NCBI RefSeq assembly: GCF_024171405.1
Contig: NZ_JALJZT010000002.1
Span: forward strand, 744,001-808,000
Reading direction: 5' to 3'
Source of the DNA: Qipengyuania citrea
GTDB taxonomy: Bacteria; Pseudomonadota; Alphaproteobacteria; Sphingomonadales; Sphingomonadaceae
DNA: 64,000 nt
Position numbers and translations under genes: made by a program. Under the pieces are notes generated by a model. That model was not told the origin of the DNA. It saw only the letters and a program-made list of their open reading frames with translations, and did not search any database. Shown one piece after another: positions 8,943 through 20,396 of this stretch (positions are counted from its first letter, which is position 1; the number at the start of each line of letters is the position of its first letter).

Positions 8943-9215
8943 TTAGTTGACTGCGTCCTTGAGACCCTTGCCCGCCTTGAACTTGGGCTGGTTGGATGCC
9001 TTGATCGTCATCGGTTCGCCGGTGCGCGGGTTGCGGCCCGTCGAGGCCTTGCGCTTGGCTACCGAGAACGTGCCAAAGCCGACCAGGCGCACTTCGTCAC
9101 CGCTCGACAGGGCCTTGGTGATCGCATCGAACACGCCTTCGACGGAGCTCGCTGCATCGCTCTTGGAAAGGCCGCTGGAATCGGCAACCGCGCTGATCAG
9201 GTCGTTCTTATTCAT
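8943..9215 (-). CDS. hup: DNA-binding protein HU
   Basis: 90 residues starting MNKNDLISAVAD at 9215, a length and start typical of HU. The family signature is present in the order VRLVGFGTFSV, RKASTGRNPRTGEP and IKASNQPKFKAGKGLKDAVN, which includes the DNA-wrapping arm with its proline. HU is a small homodimeric nucleoid protein that bends DNA without strong sequence preference. It lies downstream of lon in the same orientation, an arrangement common in proteobacteria, but the 253-bp gap holds its own promoter. Confidence 0.97.
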   Translation of the reverse strand: MNKNDLISAVADSSGLSKSDAASSVEGVFDAITKALSSGDEVRLVGFGTFSVAKRKASTGRNPRTGEPMTIKASNQPKFKAGKGLKDAVN

Positions 9216-9280
9216 TAGGAAAACCCCCTTGTTCTTATCGGGAAATGGTATTGGCTGAATCGCCTCGGCGAAGACGCCCA

Positions 9281-9309
9281 AATTGAGAGTTTTTTGCCCG
9301 CACTGTCAA
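9281..9309 (-). promoter_or_regulatory. Candidate hup promoter
   Basis: On the minus strand a perfect -35 TTGACA (9304-9309) is followed after 17 bases by TCAATT (9281-9286) as a weak -10. Transcription would start about 60 bases ahead of the hup ATG, which has AAGGGGG as ribosome-binding site. The remainder of the 253-bp gap to lon contains a small hairpin over the lon stop codon (9456-9462/9472-9478) and no gene. Confidence 0.5.
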
Positions 9310-9468
9310 AGGCAAAATCGGCTAAAAACGGCGGCTTCCGGGGCTGAAGCGGTTAATATTAGGGTGAAGCACTTATTCACCATCCCGATACCTCACCCGC
9401 AGCGGCGGGACGGACCCCGGCATGCCGCCGGAGCCCGTCCGATTCGCTGCAGCGCAGCACATCTTTTG

Positions 9469-11859
<2,391 letters not shown>

Positions 11860-12044
11860 TCAAATTCCAAATCGAGGCCGTCCGTGGCCGTTCGCAAGGA
11901 ATATGGTGAGCCGTGTCCCGCAACGCAACGCCATGCATCAAAGTCATGTGGATGGCGCACTATTACAATGAATCGCTCGTTAAGGTAAGGTATATGCGCC
12001 GGGAGGTGGGGAGAGGAAATTTATTTCCTTTTGGAGTCAGGACA

Positions 12045-12242
12045 ATGCTGGGTTCGGTAATCTGCAAAGTTAGCGGCCATCGGGTAAACCGGCGTCGTGT
12101 GTGGCACGATGGATTGGATTTTCGTACCAATTGCGAACGGTGCGACCTTCCCTTGATCCGCGATATGGCGAAGGGGTGGCGGCCGTTCGACAGCGCGCGC
12201 GACCACCAGGCCCATCGCAAGGGGCATCCCCATCATGCGTGA
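12045..12242 (+). CDS. Small conserved-looking protein with Cys pairs
   Basis: 65 residues from ATG 12045, which follows GGAG at a good distance; the same frame extends upstream without conserved-looking sequence. It begins MLGSVICKVSGHRVNRRRVW and contains NCERCDLPLIRD, so it has C-x(n)-H and C-x2-C elements that could bind a metal, then a charged His-rich tail ending GHPHHA. I recognise it only as the kind of short protein often left hypothetical in this order. It stands alone between lon and ybaB, transcribed opposite to both. Confidence 0.65.
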   Translation: MLGSVICKVSGHRVNRRRVWHDGLDFRTNCERCDLPLIRDMAKGWRPFDSARDHQAHRKGHPHHA

Positions 12243-12353
12243 TGGAGCGCGCGCAAAATAACTCGGCCTTTGCGGCTCGGCGCGCACCCCATGGTATGCC
12301 GCACGAAGGGTCGCCGGGTCACCGTCTCGCTCTCGGAAGTCCGAACTCCGCGC

Positions 12354-12689
12354 TCACATGCCCGGCAGTTTGAAACCCGGTGGCAAGCCCACGTCCTGCT
12401 GGATTTTGTTCATTTCCTCGGCGGAAACACGATCGGCCCGGTCGCGCGCATCGTTGAACGCCGCGGTCACCAGATCCTCGACCATCTGCTTTTCTTCGGG
12501 TTTCATCAGGCTGTCGTCGATCGCAACGCCAAGAATGCGTCCGCGTGCAGTCGCGCGCACCTTGACCAGTCCGCCGCCGGCCGAACCCTCGACTTCGATA
12601 TCGTCGAGTTTGGCCTGCGCTTCGCCCATCTGCTTCTGGATGGTCTCGGCGGCCTGCTTGGCCTGCGCGAGCATTTCTTCCATGTTCAT
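12354..12689 (-). CDS. YbaB/EbfC family nucleoid-associated protein
   Basis: 111 residues. The sequence opens MNMEEMLAQAKQAAETIQ with the helical tweezer arm, continues with a beta-rich centre (VEGSAGGGLVKVRATARG) and ends with KIQQDVGLPPGFKLPGM, the usual Gly-Leu-Pro-Pro-Gly-phi-Lys tail of the family. The protein binds DNA as a dimer. Its ATG overlaps the dnaX stop codon by four bases, so the two genes are translationally coupled, as in most bacteria. Confidence 0.95.
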   Translation of the reverse strand: MNMEEMLAQAKQAAETIQKQMGEAQAKLDDIEVEGSAGGGLVKVRATARGRILGVAIDDSLMKPEEKQMVEDLVTAAFNDARDRADRVSAEEMNKIQQDVGLPPGFKLPGM

Positions 12690-14512
12690 GCTTTTCTACT
12701 CCAGGGTATTTCGCGGCGCTCGGGGGGCGCGCCGCCTTCTTCGATCAATTCGGCATCGGGGAAGGCATCGAATGCCGCCTTCACCAGCGGGTGCGAGCGC
12801 ATGGCAGCGGCTGCAGCCGTGCGTTCCGCTTCGAGCACTTCGACCAGCGACGGCGCACCGGCACCGCCGGCCACTTCCTCGACCGTCCAGCGCTTGCCGG
12901 TATGGCGATGCAGCGCCTCGCGCAGGACCGGGGCGATATCGTCGGTGAACTTGCCGTCGCGCCCGTAGCGCAAGATGCCGTCGGCAAGCTCGACGACCCG
13001 CACCTGCAGACGCATAATGCTCGCTTCCTGCAACAGGCCGGATGCATCGATGGCGTCGACCAGTCCCTGCCAGTCCGGTTGCGCGGTAGCGGTCGGCGCT
13101 GCTTCTCCCCCCCCGCCAGCGGGCGCGGATGCAGGAGGCGGCCCAGCTTCCGCGAGCGCCTCGATCTTCTTCGCCAGCGTGCCCGGATCGGGCATTTGCC
13201 CGGCATGCAGCGTCCGCAGCAGTGCCATGCGCAGGGCGACCAGCGGATCGGGTGCCAGCCGGACCTCCTCATGCCCTTTGAGCAGCAATTGCCACAGCCG
13301 GTGCAGTTGACCTGCCGGCAGGCGCGATGCCCATTCGGCCAATTGCTCGCGTTCGTCGGCGCTGGCGCCTTCGGGTTCGCTGCCCGAGACCTGCGCGACG
13401 GTGATGCGGTGAGCGACGTCCATCTGGGCGCGCATCAGTGCAAGCGGTTCCACACCAAGCGCATATTGCTCGTCCACTGCTTCCAGCAGGGCCTTGCCCT
13501 CGCCTTCGAGGATATGGCCGAACAGTCTCCGCTGCGCGCCTTTGTCGGCGAGGCCGAGCATGTCGCGCACCCGCGCCGCGCTCACCCGTCCCTCGGTATC
13601 GAGATCGGCATGCGCGATCGCCTGGTCGAGGATCGAAAGCCCGTCGCGGACCGAACCTTCGGCGGCATTGGCAACGATATGCAGCGCCTCAGCATCGGCC
13701 TCGACGCCTTCCTTGCGGCAGATTTCCGCAAAATGCGCTTCGAGCAGTTCAACCGGGATCCGCCGCAGATCGAAGCGCTGCGTGCGGCTGAGCACTGTGA
13801 CCGGCAGTTTCTCGACTTCGGTCGTGGCGAAAAGGAACTTCACATGCGCCGGCGGCTCTTCGAGCGTCTTGAGCAGCGCATTGAAGGCATTGCGCGACAG
13901 CATGTGGACTTCGTCGATGATGTAAATCTTGTAGCGCGCCGAAACCGCCGCATAACGCACCGCCTCGATGATCTCGCGCACGTCGTCGACACCGGTATGG
14001 CTCGCCGCGTCCATTTCGATGACATCGATATGGCGCCCTTCGGCAATTGCGCGGCACGGCTCGCATTGGCCGCAGGGGCTGATCGTCGGACCACCTTGCC
14101 CGTCCGGACCGATACAGTTGAGCGCCTTAGCGATCAGCCGCGCGGTCGAGGTCTTGCCGACCCCGCGCACGCCGGTCATCAGGAAGGCATGCGCCAACCG
14201 ATCGCGCGCAATCGCATTGGCGAGCGTACGTACCATCGCCTCCTGCCCGATAAGTTCGGCAAAGGTCTGCGGACGGTACTTGCGTGCCAGTACGCGATAG
14301 GGCTGCGCCGGATCGGGTGTAACCGGTTGGGTCACGGGAGCGGTTGGGGGCGCGGGCTCAGGCTCGGCTTTCTGCTCGGGCTCGCCAGCTGGCGGACCGC
14401 CGAACATCGCTTCCTGTCCGGCGTCCTCGAGTTCCGCCACGCTCGGCGTGTCGGCCTCTTCGGCCCCGCTTTCCCACGGAAGGCCGTCAGGATTGTCCGG
14501 TGAATCACCCAT
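12686..14512 (-). CDS. dnaX: DNA polymerase III subunit gamma/tau
   Basis: 608 residues. An acidic, Pro/Glu-rich N-terminal extension (1-70), common in alphaproteobacteria, precedes the AAA+ clamp-loader module that starts at YRVLARKYRPQTF. Walker A GVRGVGKTS is at 114-122, the zinc-binding cysteines at 133, 147, 150 and 153, and Walker B IYIIDEVHML near 200. The C-terminal part (from about 400) is the tau region that contacts the polymerase. It is followed by ybaB with a 4-bp overlap and preceded by the SRP RNA gene. I saw no A-rich slippery site that would make a separate gamma form. Confidence 0.97.
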   Translation of the reverse strand: MGDSPDNPDGLPWESGAEEADTPSVAELEDAGQEAMFGGPPAGEPEQKAEPEPAPPTAPVTQPVTPDPAQPYRVLARKYRPQTFAELIGQEAMVRTLANAIARDRLAHAFLMTGVRGVGKTSTARLIAKALNCIGPDGQGGPTISPCGQCEPCRAIAEGRHIDVIEMDAASHTGVDDVREIIEAVRYAAVSARYKIYIIDEVHMLSRNAFNALLKTLEEPPAHVKFLFATTEVEKLPVTVLSRTQRFDLRRIPVELLEAHFAEICRKEGVEADAEALHIVANAAEGSVRDGLSILDQAIAHADLDTEGRVSAARVRDMLGLADKGAQRRLFGHILEGEGKALLEAVDEQYALGVEPLALMRAQMDVAHRITVAQVSGSEPEGASADEREQLAEWASRLPAGQLHRLWQLLLKGHEEVRLAPDPLVALRMALLRTLHAGQMPDPGTLAKKIEALAEAGPPPASAPAGGGGEAAPTATAQPDWQGLVDAIDASGLLQEASIMRLQVRVVELADGILRYGRDGKFTDDIAPVLREALHRHTGKRWTVEEVAGGAGAPSLVEVLEAERTAAAAAMRSHPLVKAAFDAFPDAELIEEGGAPPERREIPWSRKA

Positions 14513-14575
14513 GCCCGACTAGGTAGGCACTGGCGCGGCAAAAGTCATGCCATGGCGCATACGAATTGTGGGTGA

Positions 14576-14670
14576 AAAAGGAGCCGGCCGACCCGCCGCA
14601 ATCCACCTGGGCTGCTTCCTTCCGGACCTGACCCGGTGAGCGAACGCAAACGTCCGACCGACTCCCGGCG
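14576..14670 (-). ncRNA. ffs: Signal recognition particle RNA (4.5S, small bacterial type)
   Basis: The minus strand contains the invariant SRP RNA core GGTCAGGTCCGGAAGGAAG followed by CAGCC, which forms the tetraloop and Ffh-binding internal loops. Flanking sequences pair to close the rod: GGGAGTCGGTCGG at the 5' end with GTCGGCCGGCTCC at the 3' end, followed by a run of five Ts. The RNA and Ffh target membrane proteins to the translocon. Its place next to dnaX-ybaB is the standard alphaproteobacterial order. Ends are estimated from the pairing. Confidence 0.93.
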
Positions 14671-14702
14671 CGCCATATGGCGGCGGGAGCGAGAAAAATC
14701 AA

Positions 14703-14981
14703 TTACCGAAAATTGTCGGCGTAGGCCTGCAGCTTGAGGCTCTTCGCAGGCGTCGCGTGAACGCGCGCGACAATGCCGTATTTCTCGGCATAGGCCTTTG
14801 CTTCATCCTTGCTCGGGAAGGTCAACTGGACTTGTGCCTGCGTATCGCCGCTGCCGGTCCACCCCATCAGCGGATCGGCCTTGCGCGCTTCGGACTGCTC
14901 GAATTCGAGCACCCATTCGTCGGTACGCGCCCGGCCGGACTGCATGGCGTTCTTCGGTCGCTGGTAGATACGTGCTGACAT
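14703..14981 (-). CDS. NADH dehydrogenase accessory subunit, NDUFS4 (ETC complex I 18-kDa) family
   Basis: 92 residues from ATG 14981 (GAGAG upstream); a longer frame adds 19 residues without similarity. The sequence MSARIYQRPKNAMQSGRA with WVLEFE, DPLMGWTGSGDT and FPSKDEAKAYAEKYG matches the small complex I subunit found in mitochondria and alphaproteobacteria. It stabilises the NADH-binding arm of complex I on the cytoplasmic side. It is monocistronic here, between the SRP RNA and hrpB. Confidence 0.93.
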   Translation of the reverse strand: MSARIYQRPKNAMQSGRARTDEWVLEFEQSEARKADPLMGWTGSGDTQAQVQLTFPSKDEAKAYAEKYGIVARVHATPAKSLKLQAYADNFR

Positions 14982-15087
14982 TTCTCTCGATCCTTCAGGC
15001 GCCGGGCGGCAAACACCCCTCGCTTGGCTACCTCGCATGAGCCCTAAACAGGCTCCGCCCTTGCCTCGCCTTCGGCGTGGAAGTCAA

Positions 15088-17511
15088 CTAGCGCGAGCGG
15101 TCGAAGGCGTTCCTGGTCTTCAAACTTGGCGCTTCGGTCCAGGGTTCCTCCGGCCAGCGATGCTTGGGATAGCGCCCCTTCATTTCCTTACGCACTTCGG
15201 CCCAGCTTCCCCGCCAGAAGCCGGGCAGGTCGCGGGTCGACTGGATCGGCCGCCCCGCCGGGCTGGTCAGCTTGAGTAGCAGCGGCGTGTCGCCAACCAT
15301 GGGATGGCGCTCCAATCCGAACAATGCCTGGACGCGAACCTCGACGCTCGGCGCGTCGTCACCCACGTAGTCGATCTCGTGGGTGGTCCCTGCAGGCGAG
15401 GTGAAAGCGCGCGGCGCCAAGCGTTCGAGCCGCTGGCGGCTATCCCAATCGATCTGGCCGAGCACGGCGTCGACCAGCTTGCCCTTCGGCAGCGCCAGAT
15501 CACGCCTGCCCTGAAGTAGGGGTGCGAGCCACACATGCGCATTGGCGGCGAGGCCCGCGCTGGAAAGGCTTTCGATGCCGGCATGACCGGCCCGAGCAAG
15601 CAGCGCTTGCGGAAGCAGCTTCGCCAGGTTCTCCAGAGCCTTGTCCACAAGCATGTCCACAATTGCGCGGGGGTCGGGTGCGGGATCGGGACCGCGCGCC
15701 AGCGTGATCGCACCGAGCCTGCGCTCGAGCAAGGCCTCGACCCGGTCCCCCGTCCAGCGCAGGACCTGTCGGCGCTCGATACGGTCAGGAAGCCAGCGTT
15801 CCAGCTCGATCTCTTCCAGAGCAATACCCGAGGTTATCCGCGCGCCCTTCGCTTGCCCCTGCGCATCGCCCACCACCATGAACGCCGCGCGGGCGAGCGG
15901 GGAAGTCGGATCGAGGACGAAACCCCTGCCGCCTGCCGCGAGCCACTGTTCACCGCTGGCATCGCGCCGCTTGGCAATGAATTCGGGCCGCCCAGCCGCC
16001 AGCAGGATCGCAGGCGGCGGCGCATTGCCAGTCGATACCGGACCGGCAAGGTCGGCGGCGCGCTTGGCCCATCGCCCGGCCAGCTTGCGACTGGCATCGG
16101 CCCGGCGACCGCGATCGGCATTCCAGCGCGTGAGGCGCGCTTCCAGATCCTCCCCCGGACCCCCCAGCCCGCGTTCCTGCAGCAACAGTGCCAGCCGCGC
16201 GGCTTGCTCAGCTGCGCCATGCTCGGCCCCGAACAGCACGGTCGCCGCACCTTGCGGATCGAGCGGCAGTTGCGCGAGCTTGCTGCCACGCGGCGTAATC
16301 CTGCCGGTTTCATCCAGCGCGTCCAGCGCCGCCAGCATTTGCCGCGCCGCCCCGACCGAAGCTTCCGGGGGTGGATCGAGCCATGCGAGGTCCGCCGGAT
16401 CGCCGCTGCCCCATTGCGCCAGTGCCAGCACCAGCGGGGCAAGGTCGGCCGTCACCATTTCGGGCGGATCGTAGGCCGGCCGTCCGGCATGCCCCGCTTC
16501 CTCCCACAAACGGAAAGCCACGCCCGGGCCCTGCCGCGCTGCGCGTCCGGCACGTTGCGACGCCGCCGCCTGGCTGGCACGATGCGTCACCAGATGCGTG
16601 GTGCCCGCGACGCGGTCGAACTCGGCCCTGCGCGATAGCCCCGCATCGACCACTACCGAAACGCCGTCGAGCGTGAGCGACGTCTCGGCGATCGCGGTTG
16701 CGAGCACCACCCTGCGCCGCCCCCCGGGATCGCGTTTGATCGCCGCGCGCTGGCCCGCCGGGTCGACCTGTCCATGCAAGGGCAGGATGAGCGCAGCGGG
16801 CAGCCGCGCTTCGAGCCGTTCGCGCGTGCGATCGATCTCGCGAACGCCGGGAAGGAAGGCGAGGATGTCGCCTTCCTCTTGACGCCATGCGGTGCCGATG
16901 GCCTGCGCCATGGCGTCCTCGGCTGCGGCCTGCGGCGACGAGCCCAGCCATTCGATCCGCAGCGGATAGGCCCGGCCGGCGCTTTCGATTACCGGTGCAT
17001 CATCCCCTAGCAAGCGCGCAAAGCGGCTGCCGTCGATAGTCGCCGACATGACCAGCACGCGCAAATCCTCGCGCAGCACCGCGCGGCTTTCGAGCGCCAG
17101 CGCCAGCCCGAGGTCGCTGTCGAGATGGCGTTCATGCGCCTCATCGAACAGCACCGCCGATATGCCGGACAGTTCGGGATCGGCGAGGATCGTGTTCACG
17201 AAAATGGCCTCGGTCACGACGAGCACGCGGGTTCGTGCCGAACGCTTGCTGTCGAGGCGGGTGAGATAGCCGATCGTTTCGCCAGGTTTCTCCCCCAGCG
17301 TTTCCGCCATTCGCTCGGCTGCGGCGCGCGCGGCAACCCGGCGCGGCGACGTCAGGATTATCGTCCCGCTGCACCAGTCCTGGTCGAGCAGCGCGGGCGC
17401 GACCGCAGTGGTCTTGCCCGCGCCGGGCGGTGCGACCAGCACGGCACCGGTCTGCTCGCGCAGAGCATCAAGCAATTCGGGAAGGACGGAGTGGATCGGC
17501 AGTGCGGGCAC
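15088..17511 (-). CDS. hrpB: ATP-dependent helicase HrpB
   Basis: 807 residues, a usual length for HrpB. The N-terminal RecA-like domain shows Walker A APPGAGKTT at 27-35, the TSPRRVAARA motif Ia and a DEAH box in FDEAHERHLDSDLG. The second RecA domain ends with the QRAGRAARQGPG motif VI, followed by the HA2/OB regions and the HrpB-specific C-terminal domain (LPGFWRGSWAEVRKEMKGRY). HrpB proteins are DExH helicases of poorly known role, probably in RNA metabolism. The gene is followed 20 bases later by the polyprenyl synthase on the same side upstream, without evident coupling. Confidence 0.96.
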   Translation of the reverse strand: MPALPIHSVLPELLDALREQTGAVLVAPPGAGKTTAVAPALLDQDWCSGTIILTSPRRVAARAAAERMAETLGEKPGETIGYLTRLDSKRSARTRVLVVTEAIFVNTILADPELSGISAVLFDEAHERHLDSDLGLALALESRAVLREDLRVLVMSATIDGSRFARLLGDDAPVIESAGRAYPLRIEWLGSSPQAAAEDAMAQAIGTAWRQEEGDILAFLPGVREIDRTRERLEARLPAALILPLHGQVDPAGQRAAIKRDPGGRRRVVLATAIAETSLTLDGVSVVVDAGLSRRAEFDRVAGTTHLVTHRASQAAASQRAGRAARQGPGVAFRLWEEAGHAGRPAYDPPEMVTADLAPLVLALAQWGSGDPADLAWLDPPPEASVGAARQMLAALDALDETGRITPRGSKLAQLPLDPQGAATVLFGAEHGAAEQAARLALLLQERGLGGPGEDLEARLTRWNADRGRRADASRKLAGRWAKRAADLAGPVSTGNAPPPAILLAAGRPEFIAKRRDASGEQWLAAGGRGFVLDPTSPLARAAFMVVGDAQGQAKGARITSGIALEEIELERWLPDRIERRQVLRWTGDRVEALLERRLGAITLARGPDPAPDPRAIVDMLVDKALENLAKLLPQALLARAGHAGIESLSSAGLAANAHVWLAPLLQGRRDLALPKGKLVDAVLGQIDWDSRQRLERLAPRAFTSPAGTTHEIDYVGDDAPSVEVRVQALFGLERHPMVGDTPLLLKLTSPAGRPIQSTRDLPGFWRGSWAEVRKEMKGRYPKHRWPEEPWTEAPSLKTRNAFDRSR

Positions 17512-17531
17512 GCCAGTGGCCCTAGGACGGA

Positions 17532-18548
17532 TCAGTACCCGCGCGCTACCGCGAACAGCGCCGCCTGCGTCATCGCCTGGCGCGCGGTGCTGTCGGGGAA
17601 GATCGACAGTGCATCGATCGCCCGCTGGGCAAAGTGCCGCGCGCGCAGTTTGGTATCGTCGACCGCGCCATGGCGGTCGATCAGTGCAATTGCCTGTTCG
17701 AGGTCATCGTCGCTGGTCCGGAAGCCGCCGATCGCGGCTTTCCAGAAGGCCCGCTCTTCCTCGTCGCCGCGGGCATAGGCGAGGATGACCGGCAGCGTCA
17801 TCTTGCCCTCGCGGAAATCGTCGCCGCGATCCTTGCCCATGGTAGCGGCGTTCGAATCGTAATCGAGCGCATCGTCGACCAGCTGGAATGCAACGCCGAG
17901 ATTGCGACCGTATTCGTCGAGCGCCTGCTCCTGCTCGTCGCTGCACTCGGCAATGACGGCGGCAATCCGGCTTGCCGCGGCAAACAGCGCTGCGGTCTTG
18001 GCGCGAATAATATTGAGGTAGCGTTCCTCGCTGGTGTCGATCTTGCGCTGCGCGGTGAGCTGGTCGACCTCACCCTCGGCAATGATCGCGCTCGCGCCCG
18101 AGAGGATCTTGAGCACCTTGAGGCTGCCGTCCTCGGTCATCAGTTCGAACGAGCGGCTGAAAAGGAAATCGCCGACCAGCACGGTCGCGGGATTGCCATA
18201 GATGATATTGGCTGCCGCCTTGCCGCGGCGCAGGTCGCTGCCGTCGACGACATCGTCATGCAGCAGCGTCGCGGTGTGGATGAACTCCACTGCGGCGGCG
18301 AGCTTGTGCTGGCGCGTGCCGCTGTAACCGACCAGTTCGGCCCCCGCGAGCGTCAGCATCGGGCGCAGGCGCTTGCCCCCGCCCGCGATCAGATGCCCTG
18401 CTAGCGCGGGAATCAGCGGTACTTCGCTCTGCATCCGGTCGAGGATGACCTGGTTGACCCGGTTCATGCCCTGCGCAGTGAGAGCCAGCATGGGTTCGAT
18501 CGAGCCCTCGGGCTCTGCGCGATTCAGGGGGATTACGTCGGCAGACAT
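17532..18548 (-). CDS. Long-chain polyprenyl diphosphate synthase (ubiquinone side chain)
   Basis: 338 residues from ATG 18548; an in-frame upstream extension is not conserved-looking. The first aspartate-rich motif is in LLHDDVVDGSDLRRG and the second in LVDDALDYDSN, with GGGKRLRP binding isopentenyl diphosphate. This family elongates farnesyl diphosphate to C40-C50 chains; alphaproteobacteria of this group usually make ubiquinone-10, so decaprenyl is likely but not provable from sequence. UbiA at 62.7 kb would use the product. It is divergent from the chorismate mutase gene, with 65 bp between for both promoters. Confidence 0.93.
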   Translation of the reverse strand: MSADVIPLNRAEPEGSIEPMLALTAQGMNRVNQVILDRMQSEVPLIPALAGHLIAGGGKRLRPMLTLAGAELVGYSGTRQHKLAAAVEFIHTATLLHDDVVDGSDLRRGKAAANIIYGNPATVLVGDFLFSRSFELMTEDGSLKVLKILSGASAIIAEGEVDQLTAQRKIDTSEERYLNIIRAKTAALFAAASRIAAVIAECSDEQEQALDEYGRNLGVAFQLVDDALDYDSNAATMGKDRGDDFREGKMTLPVILAYARGDEEERAFWKAAIGGFRTSDDDLEQAIALIDRHGAVDDTKLRARHFAQRAIDALSIFPDSTARQAMTQAALFAVARGY

Positions 18549-18613
18549 TTCGGCTTGGCCATGGTCTGCCCAAGCTTTCTTGGCAAGACGGGATTTGCTG
18601 TTAGCGTGATCGC

Positions 18614-18910
18614 ATGTCCGACGCCCCACAGACCGATGCCGTCCTTGCCGGCTTTCGCAAAAGCATCGACAATATCGATGCCGCGCTCATCCATATGCTC
18701 GCCGAGCGGTTCCGGATCACGCAGGCGGTTGGCGAATACAAGGCCAGGGTCACGCTGCCCCCCGCCGATCCGGCGCGCGAGCAGGAACAGATCATGCGGC
18801 TGCGCCGGTTGGCCGAAGACAGCGAGCTCGATCCCGAGTTCAGCGAGAAATTCCTGCGCTTCATCATCGACGAGGTGATCCGCCACCACGAACGCGCGGC
18901 GCGGCGCTAG
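18614..18910 (+). CDS. Chorismate mutase (AroQ class)
   Basis: 98 residues, a single all-helical AroQ domain. Landmarks are FRKSIDNIDAALIHMLAERF in helix 1, with the catalytic arginine, ITQAVGEYKA with the catalytic lysine, and FLRFIIDEVIRHHE in helix 3. It converts chorismate to prephenate at the head of phenylalanine and tyrosine synthesis. It is a stand-alone mutase, not fused to prephenate dehydratase. The gene stops eight bases before the converging histidine-kinase gene. Confidence 0.93.
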   Translation: MSDAPQTDAVLAGFRKSIDNIDAALIHMLAERFRITQAVGEYKARVTLPPADPAREQEQIMRLRRLAEDSELDPEFSEKFLRFIIDEVIRHHERAARR

Positions 18911-18917
18911 ATCCGGC

Positions 18918-20396
18918 TTACAGCGCGCTGCGCGGCAGGGTGAGCTTGACCAGCAGGCCGCCCAAATCCTCGCTCTCGCCCAGCTCGACCGAGCCGCCGT
19001 ATATCTCGACCACATCGCGCACAATGGCGAGGCCAAGTCCGGTTCCGGGCTTACCCGTATCAAGCCGTGCACCGCGGTCGAAGATGCGCGGGCGTTCGCT
19101 TTCCGGGATACCGATACCGTCATCCTCGATCCAGATGATGCAGCGGCTGGCTGCCGGATCGGCGTCGATTGTGACGAACACGCTGCCCCCGCCATATTTG
19201 GCCGCATTCTCGATCAGATTGCCGAGGATCTCGTCGAGATCCTGCCGCTCCATCGAGACCGCGGCATCGCGATTGCCATCGAGGTCGAAGCGGGTTTCCT
19301 CGTAGATTCGGGTTACCGCACGCAGCACGCTTTCGGCGCTGGGCCAGACCTCGGCGCGCGCATGCCCGCTGGCGCGGCGACCAACCGCGCGCGCGCGCGC
19401 CAGATGATGCTCGACATGGCGCTGCATGGTCTTGGTTTCGCGGCAGACGAGGTCGGATAGCCGCGGATCGTGCGCGGTGGCGGCATTGGTCAGCACCGTC
19501 AGCGGGGTCTTGAGCGCATGAGCGAGATTGCCCGCGTGCATCCGCGCTTCCTCGGCCTGCTGTTCGGTATGCGCGAGCAGCGCGTTGATCTCATCGACCA
19601 GCGGCTCGACTTCGAGGGGAAGCGGATCGGTAATCCGGTTCGTGCCGTGGGTGCGCATGGCCTGGATTGCGTTGCGCACGCGCCGTAGCGGCGAAAGGCC
19701 GTACCAACTTTGCAGCATTGCCATCGCCAGCAGGCCAAGCGCCAGGGCGGCGAAACTCCAGACGAGGATCGAGCGGATCCGCGTAATCTGGTAGTCGAGT
19801 TCGCCGCGCGCCGAGGCAACTGCGAAGGTCCAGCGCGTGTCGCTATCGGGTAGGATCACGGTCCGTTCGACGATCCGCAGGGGTTCGTTCTCGAACTGGT
19901 CCGAATTGTAGAAATGCGGCTCGTTGTCGATGTGGTCGCCCTCGACCGTCAGGCTGCGATCCCACAGGCTGCGGCTGGGAAACGGCTGGTGCCCCTCGCC
20001 AGTGATCTGCCAATAAACGCCGCTATTGGGTTCGAGAAAGCGCTGGTCGCCAAGCGAACGGTAGAGCTGCACATCGCCGAAGCTGTCGATCTCGGCCGAG
20101 GTAATCAGCGCGGTCTGCACATACTCGAGCTGCTCGTCGAAATTGTCCTCGACCAGCCGGACCAGCGTCCGGTCGAGCGCAAAGCCGCCGCCCAGCAGCA
20201 GCACGCCGATCCATAGCGCGGCGATCGCCATCATGCGCCGCGCAAGACTGCGCTTCGCGGGCGGTGCAGCGAGGGTCACCGGGCTGTCGGCAGCCGGGTC
20301 TGGCGGCGGGGATCGCCCGACCTTCAGCACCGTGCCGGGCGCAGCATCAGGCGCGCGGCTGGTCGGCGGGGTCGTCGAGACTGTATCCGAGTCCAC
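18918..20396 (-). CDS. Membrane sensor histidine kinase (partner of adjacent OmpR regulator)
   Basis: 492 residues with a GTG start at 20396 overlapping the regulator gene by 50 bases; a GTG at 20330, after the regulator stop, is an equally possible start. A Pro-rich cytoplasmic tail precedes TM1 (about 57-77), a periplasmic domain to about 205, TM2 (about 208-228), a HAMP-like linker, the dimerisation helix with His293 in LAHALKTPLTVL, and the ATPase domain with LGNLIENAAKYG, EDDGIGIPESE and GTGLGLAIV. All boxes look intact. It phosphorylates the regulator encoded just upstream; the periplasmic signal is unknown. Confidence 0.9.
   Translation of the reverse strand: MDSDTVSTTPPTSRAPDAAPGTVLKVGRSPPPDPAADSPVTLAAPPAKRSLARRMMAIAALWIGVLLLGGGFALDRTLVRLVEDNFDEQLEYVQTALITSAEIDSFGDVQLYRSLGDQRFLEPNSGVYWQITGEGHQPFPSRSLWDRSLTVEGDHIDNEPHFYNSDQFENEPLRIVERTVILPDSDTRWTFAVASARGELDYQITRIRSILVWSFAALALGLLAMAMLQSWYGLSPLRRVRNAIQAMRTHGTNRITDPLPLEVEPLVDEINALLAHTEQQAEEARMHAGNLAHALKTPLTVLTNAATAHDPRLSDLVCRETKTMQRHVEHHLARARAVGRRASGHARAEVWPSAESVLRAVTRIYEETRFDLDGNRDAAVSMERQDLDEILGNLIENAAKYGGGSVFVTIDADPAASRCIIWIEDDGIGIPESERPRIFDRGARLDTGKPGTGLGLAIVRDVVEIYGGSVELGESEDLGGLLVKLTLPRSAL

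Noticed and set aside
12791..14503. Open frame of 570 codons on the plus strand
   Set aside because: It is antisense to dnaX.
12686..14512. Programmed frameshift in dnaX producing a gamma form
   Set aside because: No A-rich slippery heptamer was seen at the expected place.
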